Shown here one piece after another: positions 1-9,285 of a DNA stretch of 19,518 nt. Each line of letters opens with the position of its first letter. The first letter of the stretch is position 1. Under the pieces are notes generated by a model that was not told the origin of the DNA, ran no database searches, and worked only from the letters and a program-made list of their open reading frames with translations. Origin of the DNA: Cyclostephanos tholiformis (taxonomy: Eukaryota; Bacillariophyta; Thalassiosirophyceae; Thalassiosirales; Thalassiosiraceae); assembly GCA_036939975.1 (NCBI GenBank), contig JALLPB010000410.1, positions 1 to 19,518 of the forward strand. Reading direction: 5' to 3'. The position numbers were made by a program, and so were the translations under genes.

Positions 1-147
1 GAAATTACCTGCTCAAAGTCGATTCTAGGGCATATTCGATATTAGCTGTTACAGTGCCCCGCCCACCTCCTCCACCCCGCAAATCAAACCCGCCACCACC
101 AAACAACAAACAAACAACAAAAACAACGACATCACTTCGCCGGAGAA

Positions 148-2187
148 ATGATCCCTAGTTCCGCAGCATCGGCCGATCCTCGTGCCCCGCATCACATCTC
201 CCCCCCTCCCCCTTGCAGAGCCGTCGTCCCACCGAGGAGGATAATACGACGACGGGGAGGGAGGAGAGCCGTCGCGTCGTCGTCCTCCGCCTCCTCCTCG
301 TCCACCGGCGTCGACGCGGCCGCCCCCGACGACAACGACGAGGATGGCCCACGCGGCGGCGATGGCATACCGTCCCACATACGGAATAACGCTGGATTGC
401 ATCACGTCATCTCGACGTGCCTGCCCTCCGATTACGAGTTCGAGATACCAAAGACCATCGCGCGCATCGAGAGGTCGAACGCCGTCGACGTGGCCCTGCA
501 GCTGCCGGAGGGATTGACGATGTACGCGTCGACCATCGGGGACATACTCGTTAGGTTCGCGCATCGCTTCCGTCCCCGTCCCGCGCGTAAGGCGGGGAGG
601 GATGAGGAGGAGGACGAGGAGGGCGAGGGGAGGGCGGTCGTCGTCGACGACGACATCCCGAGTCGGTTGAATTCCCTATCGGTGCTGGGGGATGTGACCT
701 ACGGCGCTTGTTGCGTCGATGACCTGTCGGCCAAATCCCTAGGATGCGACCTCCTTATTCACTACGGCCACTCGTGTCTCGTGCCACTGAATCGCACAGT
801 CCTGCCGTGCCTGTACGTGTTCGTGGAAATCTCCGTCGACGCACGTCATCTTGTGGAATGCGTCAGGATGACGTTCGAGGGGGAGGAAGGGGAGAGGAGG
901 AGGGGTAGGGGTAGGAGCGTACATGGGAGCGAGGGCGAGGGCGTGGACGACGTTTGTACCCTCGTCGTTGAGGCGTGCGTCATGGGGACCGTCCAATTCC
1001 GATCGGCCGTGGTGGAGGCGGCTCGCATGCTCGACGACTACGACGACGACGACGACGACCGCGCGGCCTCGACTACGATAGACGACGACGATCGACGACG
1101 ACGAGGCGGCGCCGTACGCTTCCGCACGATCGTTCCACAGGCCAAGCCCCTGAGTCCCGGTGAGGTATTGGGATGCACGTCGCCATCGGGGCTGGCTGAA
1201 TTGGACTTCGATGCCGCGGCCGCCGAGTCTTCGTCGAGGAGGAAGAGAAGGGAGGCCAGGGCGAGGATGGAGGATGTTGGAGGGGACAACCACGATGCGA
1301 CATCGTTGAGGGTCGGCAAAGATCTCCGTGCCGAGCCCGAGCCCCGAAACGATCCCGGCGTCATCGTCGTAGCATCGGAGGAGGGGAATAGGAGGAGAAG
1401 AGAGCGCGTAATGATCTTTGTAGCAGACGGGAGGTTCCACCTCGAGGCCGCGATGATGTCCAACCCCACCCTAAGGGCGTTGCGATACGATCCATACTCG
1501 AAGACCCTCACCGAGGAGAGGTATGAGACGTCGAAGATGAGGGGTCTGCGGAGAGATGCCGTAATTGGGGCGCGTCAAGTGCTCGGGATAACGTCGTCCT
1601 CCCAAGTTGACGATCATCGATACCGGGCAGACTTGTTCAGCGGCAGCGGTGGGTCCGCGCCCCTAGAGTGTGGCGACGATGTCGCCGACCGCGTCATGCA
1701 GCAATCTGCACAAATGTCCCCGTTCTCCCATGAGCGAGGACCGCCGCCCACGATGGGCATAATACTTGGCACGCTCGGCAGGCAGGGCAATCCCGCGATC
1801 CTGTCTCGCGTTCGCTCCCTCCTGCGTTCGCGCGGTATACGCACCGCGATCGTTCTATTAAGTGAAATATTTCCTAAGAAACTCGACTCAATGTCATCAG
1901 GACCGGGCGGGATACGGGCGTGGGTTCAGATCGCGTGTCCTCGATTGAGCGTAGACTGGGGACATCACTTTTCCGTACCGGTATTGAGCCCCTACGAGCT
2001 GTTCGTTGCCTTGGGGGAGGTCGACGATTCACCCTTGTTGAGATCAGGGGGGGCAGTTGAAGGACAAAGTGAAAGAAAAGAGGAGGAAGTCGGGTATCCC
2101 ATGGACTTTTACAGCAAGAGCGGTGGGCAATGGGCGAATTATCACGACGATAACAAGGATCGGAAAGTCATTTCCTATGGCAGCTGA
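148..2187 (+). CDS. DPH1: DPH1: 2-(3-amino-3-carboxypropyl)histidine synthase subunit 1
   Basis: This protein makes the first step of diphthamide synthesis on a histidine of elongation factor 2. With DPH2 it transfers the 3-amino-3-carboxypropyl group of S-adenosylmethionine using a [4Fe-4S] cluster, in the cytosol. The frame is a single exon of 679 codons. Family landmarks in order are YEFEIPKTI (near residue 95), LQLPEGL, GDVTYGACCVDD (Cys188/189), HYGHSCLVPL, SPGEVLGCT (Cys343), LGTLGRQG, ACPRLSVDWG (Cys597) and a C-terminal YPMDFYSKSG. The three cysteine sites match the cluster ligands of the DPH1/DPH2 family, and the motifs fit DPH1 better than DPH2. The usual DPH1 length is about 440, so the excess comes from a low-complexity N-terminus and four charged insertions (about residues 150-170, 245-270, 290-320 and 355-425). 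The ATG at 148 has a purine at -3 and follows a CA-rich leader (60-147); the N-terminal 80 residues are not conserved, so the start is less certain than the rest. Confidence 0.95.
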   Translation: MIPSSAASADPRAPHHISPPPPCRAVVPPRRIIRRRGGRRAVASSSSASSSSTGVDAAAPDDNDEDGPRGGDGIPSHIRNNAGLHHVISTCLPSDYEFEIPKTIARIERSNAVDVALQLPEGLTMYASTIGDILVRFAHRFRPRPARKAGRDEEEDEEGEGRAVVVDDDIPSRLNSLSVLGDVTYGACCVDDLSAKSLGCDLLIHYGHSCLVPLNRTVLPCLYVFVEISVDARHLVECVRMTFEGEEGERRRGRGRSVHGSEGEGVDDVCTLVVEACVMGTVQFRSAVVEAARMLDDYDDDDDDRAASTTIDDDDRRRRGGAVRFRTIVPQAKPLSPGEVLGCTSPSGLAELDFDAAAAESSSRRKRREARARMEDVGGDNHDATSLRVGKDLRAEPEPRNDPGVIVVASEEGNRRRRERVMIFVADGRFHLEAAMMSNPTLRALRYDPYSKTLTEERYETSKMRGLRRDAVIGARQVLGITSSSQVDDHRYRADLFSGSGGSAPLECGDDVADRVMQQSAQMSPFSHERGPPPTMGIILGTLGRQGNPAILSRVRSLLRSRGIRTAIVLLSEIFPKKLDSMSSGPGGIRAWVQIACPRLSVDWGHHFSVPVLSPYELFVALGEVDDSPLLRSGGAVEGQSERKEEEVGYPMDFYSKSGGQWANYHDDNKDRKVISYGS

Positions 2188-2911
2188 CGGACGGCGATAT
2201 TTCATCCTTCTTTTTTATCACCCCTCATCTTGGTCCCCAGTGTAAGTCATTGGTTGGTGCTCAGACAATTTAAGAAAAAGGACGCGCAACATCTCATTTG
2301 GCATGATGTCAAAAAAGATCAGTACATCAGCGGCCCTCCAAAGTTACGCAATAGAAACATTCGGATCGGACTTTCACTTTTCCCACCACTCTTAATTGTA
2401 TGACAGTGTAGGGACATTATGTCCCCCACAATCGCCAAGACACATTGTCTCGCTCACTCTCTTGTGTTTCTGCCCTTTCGCTTTACCTCTTTCCAAGCCG
2501 GTAAAATAGGTTTTGGGTAACATATATTGGTCTACAACACGAGAAGGACTGATTGTTCCCAATCACGAATAGAAGTCCGTCGCCAACGAACATCCGGAGC
2601 GATTGACCTCATCGAACATATGGTGCAGCATCCGCCACGATCGCCAGTGAGCTATTTGTTGTCACCCCGAAAACTCTGAATAAAGTCCTCTGATGTTCTA
2701 GATATCAGACGTAGTCAGGATTGAAAAGATGTCAAAATACTCTACAATAGAGATTCATTTTGCATGCAGCATCTTTCCTAGGCAAGAAAATCAATCAACG
2801 CTGTCATTTTTATCACATGTGAACATATTTATTGCACATATGAATCGTCATCGTTTACAAACGCTTTTATAAGCGACCCAAGCTATTACTGTCATAATGG
2901 CTTGCTTAGCT
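2188..2911. other. Intergenic region between two convergent genes
   Basis: These 724 bases separate the 3' ends of DPH1 and of the minus-strand gene that ends at 2912, so they should hold two 3' untranslated regions. I see no convincing coding sequence. The only distinct element is a small hairpin at 2411-2425 with arms GGGACAT and ATGTCCC around one base. No RNA gene was recognised. Confidence 0.6.
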
Positions 2912-4450
2912 TCAATAGACATCGTAGTAGTCATCATAACCACGTTCGTCATAATAATCATCATCATCTTCGCCTATTTCTTCTTCTTCGTCGTCGCTAT
3001 CTTCATGATATTCGTCATCGTCCACGTCAATCTCAATGTCAATGTCATCATCATCATCACGACGATAATTGTTGGCGTCGTCAATAAAAATCCATTCCCA
3101 CAAAGAGCTATAACAATTTTCATAGTCGTGATGAACTCGGACCCTGCCATTGACGTTTGAGGCCCCGTTGATAGTATGCCAGTATGAGGCCTTGTTGATA
3201 GTATGCCGGAAACAGCCCATCAATTTTGGCATCATGAAGATATATTCCCTCGCAGCAACGCGGAACGCATCAATAATCCCCTCTTGCGCGAGAAGGGATC
3301 CCGTGAGTTCGTAACATCCATTGGGGTCTAGCACCTCGCACCCGGTACTGAAAAGGCGAGCAGAACACACGATAGTCACATATCTACAAGCTTTTCGAAT
3401 CAATCCACGAGGCATTGTGTTGACAGCGCCTTGGTTCAAAGAATAAAAGCAGTTGTGCAAAATGCGTAGAGACAGGATGGCATCTTTTTCGCGACGGAAA
3501 ATATCTTGATCATCGAAGATTCGAGACTTGGTACTTTGACGAGACCTCTGCTTAATGCCATACATATCGTAATCCCACCGATGGGCGGGACTCCATTTCG
3601 TCATCTTGGACGCTCCCTTACTGTGGATAGTGAAGAGCTCGTCATCGATAAGCCTCATGCCATGGAGTGCCATGGTCTTGGCAGCGCTGACATCTTCGCG
3701 AGTGGGATTGCTGAAGGCAATATCTTCGTCGTCGCGCACTCCATAGTCGCGGGCATCGTCAAAGTTAATCCATGAATCAAAAACTTCCAAGCCTATTACG
3801 TCGAAACCTATCGCGTCGCCCGCATTACTCTTGATATATTTCGTCAAATCCACCGATTGCTTCTGGGACGCCATTAACCGTCTAATCTCGGTGCAAATCT
3901 TTTCAATACGCGCCTTCCTACGCTCGATTTCCTTCGACATCACGATCCGGTGGGATTTGCAAGTGGCGCCGAAGCTTAGGAGGCTGCGAACCCCAAGATA
4001 CCTCGCGACCGTGTGGGTGATGAAGTTGGAGAACGAATCAGACGCACCATCCAGGACGTGTGAAGTTCCGTCCGTTTCTTTAGTCTGAGGTCTTGTGATC
4101 CGTACTTTGTACCTCCTGAACGATGCCAATGCGGTGAAGGATCGATTCTCGTCGCGATCGTCGTTCGACGAAGTTCGGTTTGCCTTGGTCATGACGGATG
4201 CCTCGTATCGACGACAGGCCTCTTCGAATGCATTCCTCGCATCGATGATGCTCGGGTAGCCATCGATGCTTAGTCGACTCTTAACATTCAGGAATTGCGC
4301 CACCGCCGGGGCTACGAAATCGGGCGTAGCATCCTCGTGATAGCATCGAGCGTTCATTCCCCCGCGCGAATCATCCACGGCCGATGCCGAGCGGCGATCG
4401 TCGTCGGTATTGCCGTTCCTTGTCAACGCCTTCTCGGCATTTGCATCCAT
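2912..4450 (-). CDS. Unrecognised protein with two F-box-like repeats and acidic tail
   Basis: The frame is an uninterrupted 512 codons with ATG at 4450 and TGA at 2912-2914. I do not recognise a named family. Two similar helical segments are visible: residues 45-84 (FVAPAVAQFLNVKSRLS...) and 142-180 (FITHTVARYLGVRSLLSF followed by CKSH). Both read like an F-box core, in which a hydrophobic helix is followed by L-x-L and a Cys-Lys; such repeats suggest an adaptor role, but that is inference. The centre (residues 215-330) has no recognised motif. The last 60 residues are Asp/Glu/Tyr-rich and end in DDYYDVY, encoded by GAC/GAT trinucleotide tracts. A 27-bp tandem duplication in the coding DNA gives the repeated peptide HTIN(K/G)AS. 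The upstream region has its own tandem repeat at 4468-4578. Proteins of this look are, from memory, present as paralog families in centric diatoms. Confidence 0.75.
   Translation of the reverse strand: MDANAEKALTRNGNTDDDRRSASAVDDSRGGMNARCYHEDATPDFVAPAVAQFLNVKSRLSIDGYPSIIDARNAFEEACRRYEASVMTKANRTSSNDDRDENRSFTALASFRRYKVRITRPQTKETDGTSHVLDGASDSFSNFITHTVARYLGVRSLLSFGATCKSHRIVMSKEIERRKARIEKICTEIRRLMASQKQSVDLTKYIKSNAGDAIGFDVIGLEVFDSWINFDDARDYGVRDDEDIAFSNPTREDVSAAKTMALHGMRLIDDELFTIHSKGASKMTKWSPAHRWDYDMYGIKQRSRQSTKSRIFDDQDIFRREKDAILSLRILHNCFYSLNQGAVNTMPRGLIRKACRYVTIVCSARLFSTGCEVLDPNGCYELTGSLLAQEGIIDAFRVAAREYIFMMPKLMGCFRHTINKASYWHTINGASNVNGRVRVHHDYENCYSSLWEWIFIDDANNYRRDDDDDIDIEIDVDDDEYHEDSDDEEEEIGEDDDDYYDERGYDDYYDVY
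3158..3211 (-). repeat. 27-bp tandem duplication inside the F-box-like gene
   Basis: Two adjacent copies (3158-3184 and 3185-3211) share the start TGAGGCC and the core GTTGATAGTATGCC and differ at a few bases. The unit is a multiple of three, so the frame is kept and the protein gains nine residues (HTINKAS then HTINGAS). The divergence shows the duplication is not brand new. Confidence 0.85.
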
Positions 4451-4467
4451 TTTTACTCGCTTGATAT

Positions 4468-4578
4468 GCTTTGCCTCTCGTTTTTTATGAAACTATCCTA
4501 TTCCTGTGTTGTTCTTTTCAGCTTTGCCTCTTCTTGCGTCGTTTTTTTTGAAACAATCCTTATTCTTGTGTTCTTTTC
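4468..4578. repeat. Imperfect tandem repeat upstream of the F-box-like gene
   Basis: Two head-to-tail copies of about 53 and 58 bases (4468-4520 and 4521-4578) both begin GCTTTGCCTCT. Both continue through a T-run, GAAAC(T/A)ATCCT and ATTC(C/T)TGTGTT to TTCTTTTC. They lie 18-128 bases upstream of the minus-strand ATG at 4450, so they fall in its 5' leader or core promoter. Read on the minus strand they are purine-rich. A regulatory role is possible but not shown. Confidence 0.75.
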
Positions 4579-5983
4579 TCTCGCGTTTAATTTTACCAGA
4601 GTCAAGACTAGGTAGACCATGTCCCTGGCTAGGACCCAAAATTCGCAAAGCGGAATTCATTTTCGCAAAAAACATCCAGCTATTTGGCGGGAACATCCTG
4701 GACGTTTTTGTAAATAATAGTGTTGGTTTCTCCCTTTGGGGCAAAATCAAAACCCTGAATTCATACCTATGAAACCATGACTTTTTGGGCATGCTCCCCA
4801 GCCCCCACGACGCTAAAAAACGGGGTTTAGCACCCCCAGACATATTCCCACACAAGTCAAGCATAAAAATCATCGTCTGCAATGATGGGGTACCACACCA
4901 TAACTGAACCTCAGACCCAAAAAATCACCAAAATCGCTACCATGAATTAATTGCCCCCTACTTTCTATTGCCATGCTCTCCGAGATGGCCAACATGGCAA
5001 CACGGGTACAGGAATCCCCAAAGGGGACATATATAATGTATATGTGTGGTGGTTATTGCCATCGGTGCTCTGCATTGGTGGTACGACCATCACAACCGGC
5101 TACGATCAGTCGCCACAATTCATCAATGCGTCACAATTGAATAGGTCATAAAAATAGTAATAATGATATTTTTTTCTAGTTTTAATGACTAATACCCATT
5201 GCATTGTATATTAGTTGTTTGTTGTATGCTTTGTTGCCAGGAGTGTGGCCCTGTGGTGGTCATAGAACGATGGCTGCCGCCATGATTGCATTAGAAGGAG
5301 CACCATGCTCCTTACTACCTTCAAATGGTGCTAAATAGGGCATTTTTGTTGATAAATGGGACATATGTCCCATAACAGCTTAAAGTACATACTTTCATCT
5401 GCTCATGTATGTGAAATGAAAAAAATGTCCCTACTTTCCTATTTCACGTCAGCTTCCTATGTCCTGGCAAGAAAATCCCATATGGTATGTCTTATTATAG
5501 ACGATTTGTCATCTTTCTTTTTTCATATTTTTGAATAAAGGAATCCAAAACTTGTAGTACACAAATATCTAATAATTTTGAACAATCTCATCTTTCTTAA
5601 TCAAATTGCTTCCCAAGAACAACCTGGAAGATGCTGTCTTTCTTTGTTTCTAACCCTCTACATAGCTAGGAATTCATATTAAAATGGAGTTTTTGCCCCT
5701 TTTAAGTCCAACTAATACATTAATAAAAATTCGTTATATCCCCCTCTAATATTTGTAAAATGACCTAACTACCGGGGCATGGCAGTACAATATTTGATGC
5801 CCCATCAATATTGACTTGCTGGGAGGTTCTGATGAGACTAGAATTTATGGAATTCTGGCCGTAATCAGAATTCCACTTCCAATGGGGAGGGTCACAGAAA
5901 TTGAAAAAATGGAATTCTCAACCTAATCTGTCGCACCTTTTCCCATACTTCCTCTCACCTTTTACTTTCTTTCTCATTACAAA
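4579..5983. other. Gene-poor interval
   Basis: About 1.4 kb with no coding region that I can support. A minus-strand open frame at 4493-4882 (129 codons) overlaps the upstream tandem repeat and has no recognisable domain, so it is not called. AT content rises rightwards. Visible structure is limited to the hairpin cluster at 5295-5373 and a short inverted repeat (CAATATT...AATATTG) near 5788-5813. Confidence 0.55.
5295..5373. repeat. Cluster of short perfect inverted repeats
   Basis: Three elements lie within 79 bases. AAGGAGCA at 5295-5302 pairs with TGCTCCTT at 5306-5313 around CCA. AGCACCAT at 5299-5306 pairs instead with ATGGTGCT at 5325-5332, so these two hairpins exclude each other. 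A perfect 18-bp palindrome, ATGGGACATATGTCCCAT, lies at 5356-5373. No gene is adjacent. They could be remains of a small non-autonomous element or protein-binding sites. Confidence 0.6.
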
Positions 5984-7946
5984 TCATAAGACTTCTGTCC
6001 TTCCAACTTCTATCCAACAACTTTGCAGCATCAGAAGTTGGTACCCAACCAGCTCTGATAACCTGCTGGAGATTTTTGAAAGTTCATTTGATTCCCCGAT
6101 TGAGCACTCATGTACAGGTACTTGAGGGATACATGTCATAGAAGTGCAAGCTCGTGGTAACCTCCTTATCACTTTCAAATGCTCTTTCCTTCATGCAATG
6201 AATTCTTGCTGGGTCACCTTCCCACTCCTGATGAAACAACCTTTGTTGGAGTCAAAATACAAGTAAGCTCCTTCATGGTCAGGGAAATGGGTACACTGGT
6301 AAAAATTGTGAGTATTTGGTGCAAGAATACAATCTCCATCTTGGATGAATTGTATCTCATTCTTGACATGATTGCTCAACATCTTGCACGCTGCACAAAC
6401 TGTCAGATTAGTGTATGCAAATTGCATACTCCAGTGAGTGCATTTGATGTTGTCATTGATTCAATGCACGAGATGCTGCTCAAACCAGTTCTGTAGAATC
6501 TTAAGAGACAATAGTGATAGTGGTAGTGCCATTATTTTCTCAAGATCAAGAACATTCACAACTAATCTAACCCATTTGCCATTGCTTAGAACGTGTGATG
6601 GAAGAACCCTCTCTATGCCATCCCAACCAAGGGAAACCTTGAAAAAGCCAACAAGCTCATCAATGACCAAACCATCCGCTTCATTTAGATAGCCCGATGT
6701 TGTATGGCATATCACTGGAAAAGGTATTTCTCAATCCTCGGCAATCGAACGCAATTCTAATCTTGTTCCTGTCATTTAACGCTGTTTCACTCAAAATCCC
6801 CTTCTTTGGAATTTTGCTTTTAGCAGTGAACTCTGGCTTGCCGCAATCTTGGCATGCCATAATGAATGCATCCAGCACATCACACTTCAAGCTGGCAAAC
6901 ATTTCAAGAGTACCGCACTCCAGATACTCAACATTCACCATTCCAATCTCTACATCAGAGAGAAGCTTGCCAACTTCCAATTTCTTGCACAAGCATTCAA
7001 CAATTTGATTCTGAGATAGCCATTCTTTTTAGAGATGGATTTGATGTTCGTGTGTTAGGCATTTGGTATGCTGATAGTTTTTTTGTGAAATTGTGGCATT
7101 CCACATAACCTCATGGCCCATGCTATCCCTATCTTTTGCAATGCCTAAACTTTAGGCTAAACGATTGCAGACCCCCTCAGAAATATGTTCAAACTTGCAA
7201 GACTCATAAATGATCATGTCCATTTTGTTTTCAATATTCTTGTACTCTTCCATGGATGGATTGCATCAACAGGTTGAAATAATCCTATCAAACACTGGAT
7301 ACCATAAATTATCAATGGCAATCATTCCTGCCTCAATGAATCTGTGCTGAAGTTTTTGACCGTACAAGCTGTAGTTGCCATGACAGACAAGATTGATATA
7401 AAGTCTACAAGAGAATGTCTCTTGTTGGGTGCCAAGGTTAGATTGGCCTACTTTTCCTTGAATGCATTCAGCATCAATGGCTTCAGTAGACATCTCTCAG
7501 CTGGAATGTTCTTTGCCATGTGTGATGGGAGCATACTCTTAATCAACTTGAACACCTTTGCTAAATCAGCAGGTTGCTCAACTCCAAACCAAGAAGCATG
7601 CTGCCCATTTGCAATCAGTGAATAAATTGATAAATGACTTGATGGCATCAATTTGACTGAAGTCACCATCACAATATGTCACTGCTGACAGCTTATCAGG
7701 TATGGAACCCATGGATATCAAAGTTTGCAGTTCGCGGACAAGAAATTGGGTGACAATGGGGGGATCTTCGTTCTCGTTGTTGTCGTATGCGTCGTCTTCG
7801 TCGTCCTGATCGTCTTCGTCGTCTTCGTCGGCTTCATCGGCTTCGTCGGCTTTGTTGGCTTCGTCGTTGTCTTCAACGTCGTCTTCGTGCGTTGTCGGCG
7901 TCGTGTTTGCCGTCGTCGGATTAGTCGTCGTCGTTGGATTTGTCAA
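5984..7946 (-). pseudogene. Decayed coding region, possibly DDE transposase-derived
   Basis: Read on the minus strand, the segments 7946-7620, 7620-7450, 7450-6700 and 6700-5984 carry one coherent protein-like sequence in alternating frames, which needs single-base indels near 7620, 7450 and 6700. Within the frames there are internal stops at 7266-7268 (TGA), 7152-7154 (TAA), 7029-7031 (TAA), 6461-6463 (TGA) and 6191-6193 (TGA). Each could arise from CGA or CAA by C-to-T change. I do not recognise a named family. A segment reading VTYCDGDFSQIDAI, followed about 30 residues later by EQPADLAKVFKLIKS, resembles the second and third acidic motifs of pogo/DDE_1 transposases; this is weak. The upstream end is an Asp/Glu-rich stretch from a trinucleotide tract, with no good ATG. 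An intron-rich live gene is the alternative, but several of these stops interrupt protein-like sequence in an otherwise continuous frame, which argues against it. Confidence 0.6.
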
Positions 7947-7990
7947 TGGCTTCGTCGTCGGCTTGATCGATGGATTCCTCGTCGGATGGA
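7755..7990. repeat. Degenerate GTC/TCG trinucleotide tract
   Basis: A run built mainly from CGT, CTT and CGG triplets (for example TTCGTCGTCTTCGTCGG), rich in CpG. It sits abruptly inside a CpG-poor, AT-rich region. On the minus strand it encodes the Asp/Glu/Ala-rich start of the decayed coding region; on the plus strand it encodes a Val/Phe-rich open frame that I regard as a shadow. Confidence 0.8.
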
Positions 7991-8929
7991 GGTACTTCGT
8001 CGGCTCCAGGGGGGGGGAGGGTCAACCTCTGATTTCGAATGCTTCAGCGTGTGGGGGAAGTTGACTCAAGATCGATTGTACTAGATTATGGTGTAGATGT
8101 CCATCAACGAAGTACTCTTTACATGTTTACTAAAAAATAGAAAATCGTACTGAGGAATGTGGGTACAAGATGAGTAGGACAGAACTATAAATAATATTGC
8201 ACGGAGTAGCATTAAATTGAACTAACTACTAGGTAAATTGATCTAAAACTGAGCAAATTTTAACCCATCATGATTCAAACAGATCTATTAAAATTATAAA
8301 GGTGGTAACTATAGTAGTAAATAGATCGAATTGAAAAATTAAAATCTTTGCAGAGACTAACTATTTGATCTAGATAAAATAAATTGAACTAACAGATATA
8401 GTTTAAATATCTGAGATAAATTTAATGGAACAACAGATAGAATTAAAGGAACTATTAGTAGCAATCTAATCATAGATCAATTTTTGGTACTTGTGAGGAA
8501 AAAAATACTGCATCTATTTTTATCTGCTATGTGCATAGGACTACAATAGATGAAGCAAGAAAAAGAAAGAAAAGTGAACTGAAAATTAACTATTTTCATG
8601 TATCACAACTTGTAGACAAGGGATTCTCTTCCGGGACATAGAAAGTTGTTTCAAAATAAAAATAATCAAAATTTATTTCCAATTCGATGCAATATTTAGG
8701 TAATATACATATATACAAATGAGAAAAGAGAAACATAAGACTGTTTCAAGGATTTTGTGCCCCATTAATGAAATTCCAAGATAATATGGGGCATAATTCT
8801 GTTTCTGATGCAGTGCTGTGGAGGCTGGGTTTACCGCAAGTTCCTGTTCCAACCTGGTCTAAGCCAATTTACACTCCAATTCATCCCCTTCATACTCTTT
8901 TGATCTTATCAAGGCCACGATGCATAACT

Positions 8930-8958
8930 TATCTCCTTAGGTACCTGATTCTCTGAAG
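8930..8958. repeat. Direct repeat, copy 1
   Basis: Contains CTTAGGTACCTGATTCTCTG. It matches 10419-10447 over 29 bases with two differences, in the same orientation and about 1.49 kb apart. Confidence 0.8.
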
Positions 8959-9244
8959 CCATCTGGTATTTTCAGCAGAAGTTCCAAGATTATGACTGAT
9001 CGTAAGCAAAACTGGATTTTTTTCTGAGTACCGAATTGTAGTTTGTTAGTGTTTTCTCACATAAACTGTCAGTAATGCTGAATCATAATCAGCACGTATG
9101 TAGGTCCCAGGGCTAATGTGATTACGACATTTTTCTGTGGAGTCCCTAGACACTACAACAGAATTATTTGAGAAAGACTGGGGTTGTGTTATGTTGCCTT
9201 TAGTTAGTACTCTACAAGCACACATCAAAAACACAACATGCCCA

Positions 9245-9285
9245 CCATGGGTGACATCCACCATGGCCGCTATTGTCACCCATGG
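9245..9285. repeat. Perfect 12-bp inverted repeat
   Basis: CCATGGGTGACA at 9245-9256 is the exact reverse complement of TGTCACCCATGG at 9274-9285. The 17-base loop holds another CCATGG. It would form a stable hairpin, but no gene is directly next to it. Confidence 0.85.

Noticed and set aside
2897..3160. Plus-strand Ile/Val-rich frame
   Set aside because: It is the antisense shadow of the Asp/Glu-rich tail of the minus-strand gene.
4493..4882. Minus-strand 129-codon frame upstream of the F-box-like gene
   Set aside because: It overlaps the tandem repeat and promoter region and has no recognisable domain. It could be part of a dispersed repeat, but I cannot support a gene.
5984..6715. Further selenocysteine codons at the in-frame TGAs (6461-6463 and 6191-6193)
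   Set aside because: They have no redox motif around them, sit among TAA stops and frameshifts, and fit CGA-to-TGA decay.
7755..7990. CRISPR-like array from short repeated units
   Set aside because: The units are degenerate triplets without constant repeats and spacers, in eukaryotic DNA.
7725..8084. Plus-strand 119-codon Val/Phe-rich frame that looks like a membrane protein
   Set aside because: It is the opposite reading of a GTC/TCG trinucleotide tract; the hydrophobicity is a by-product of the repeat.
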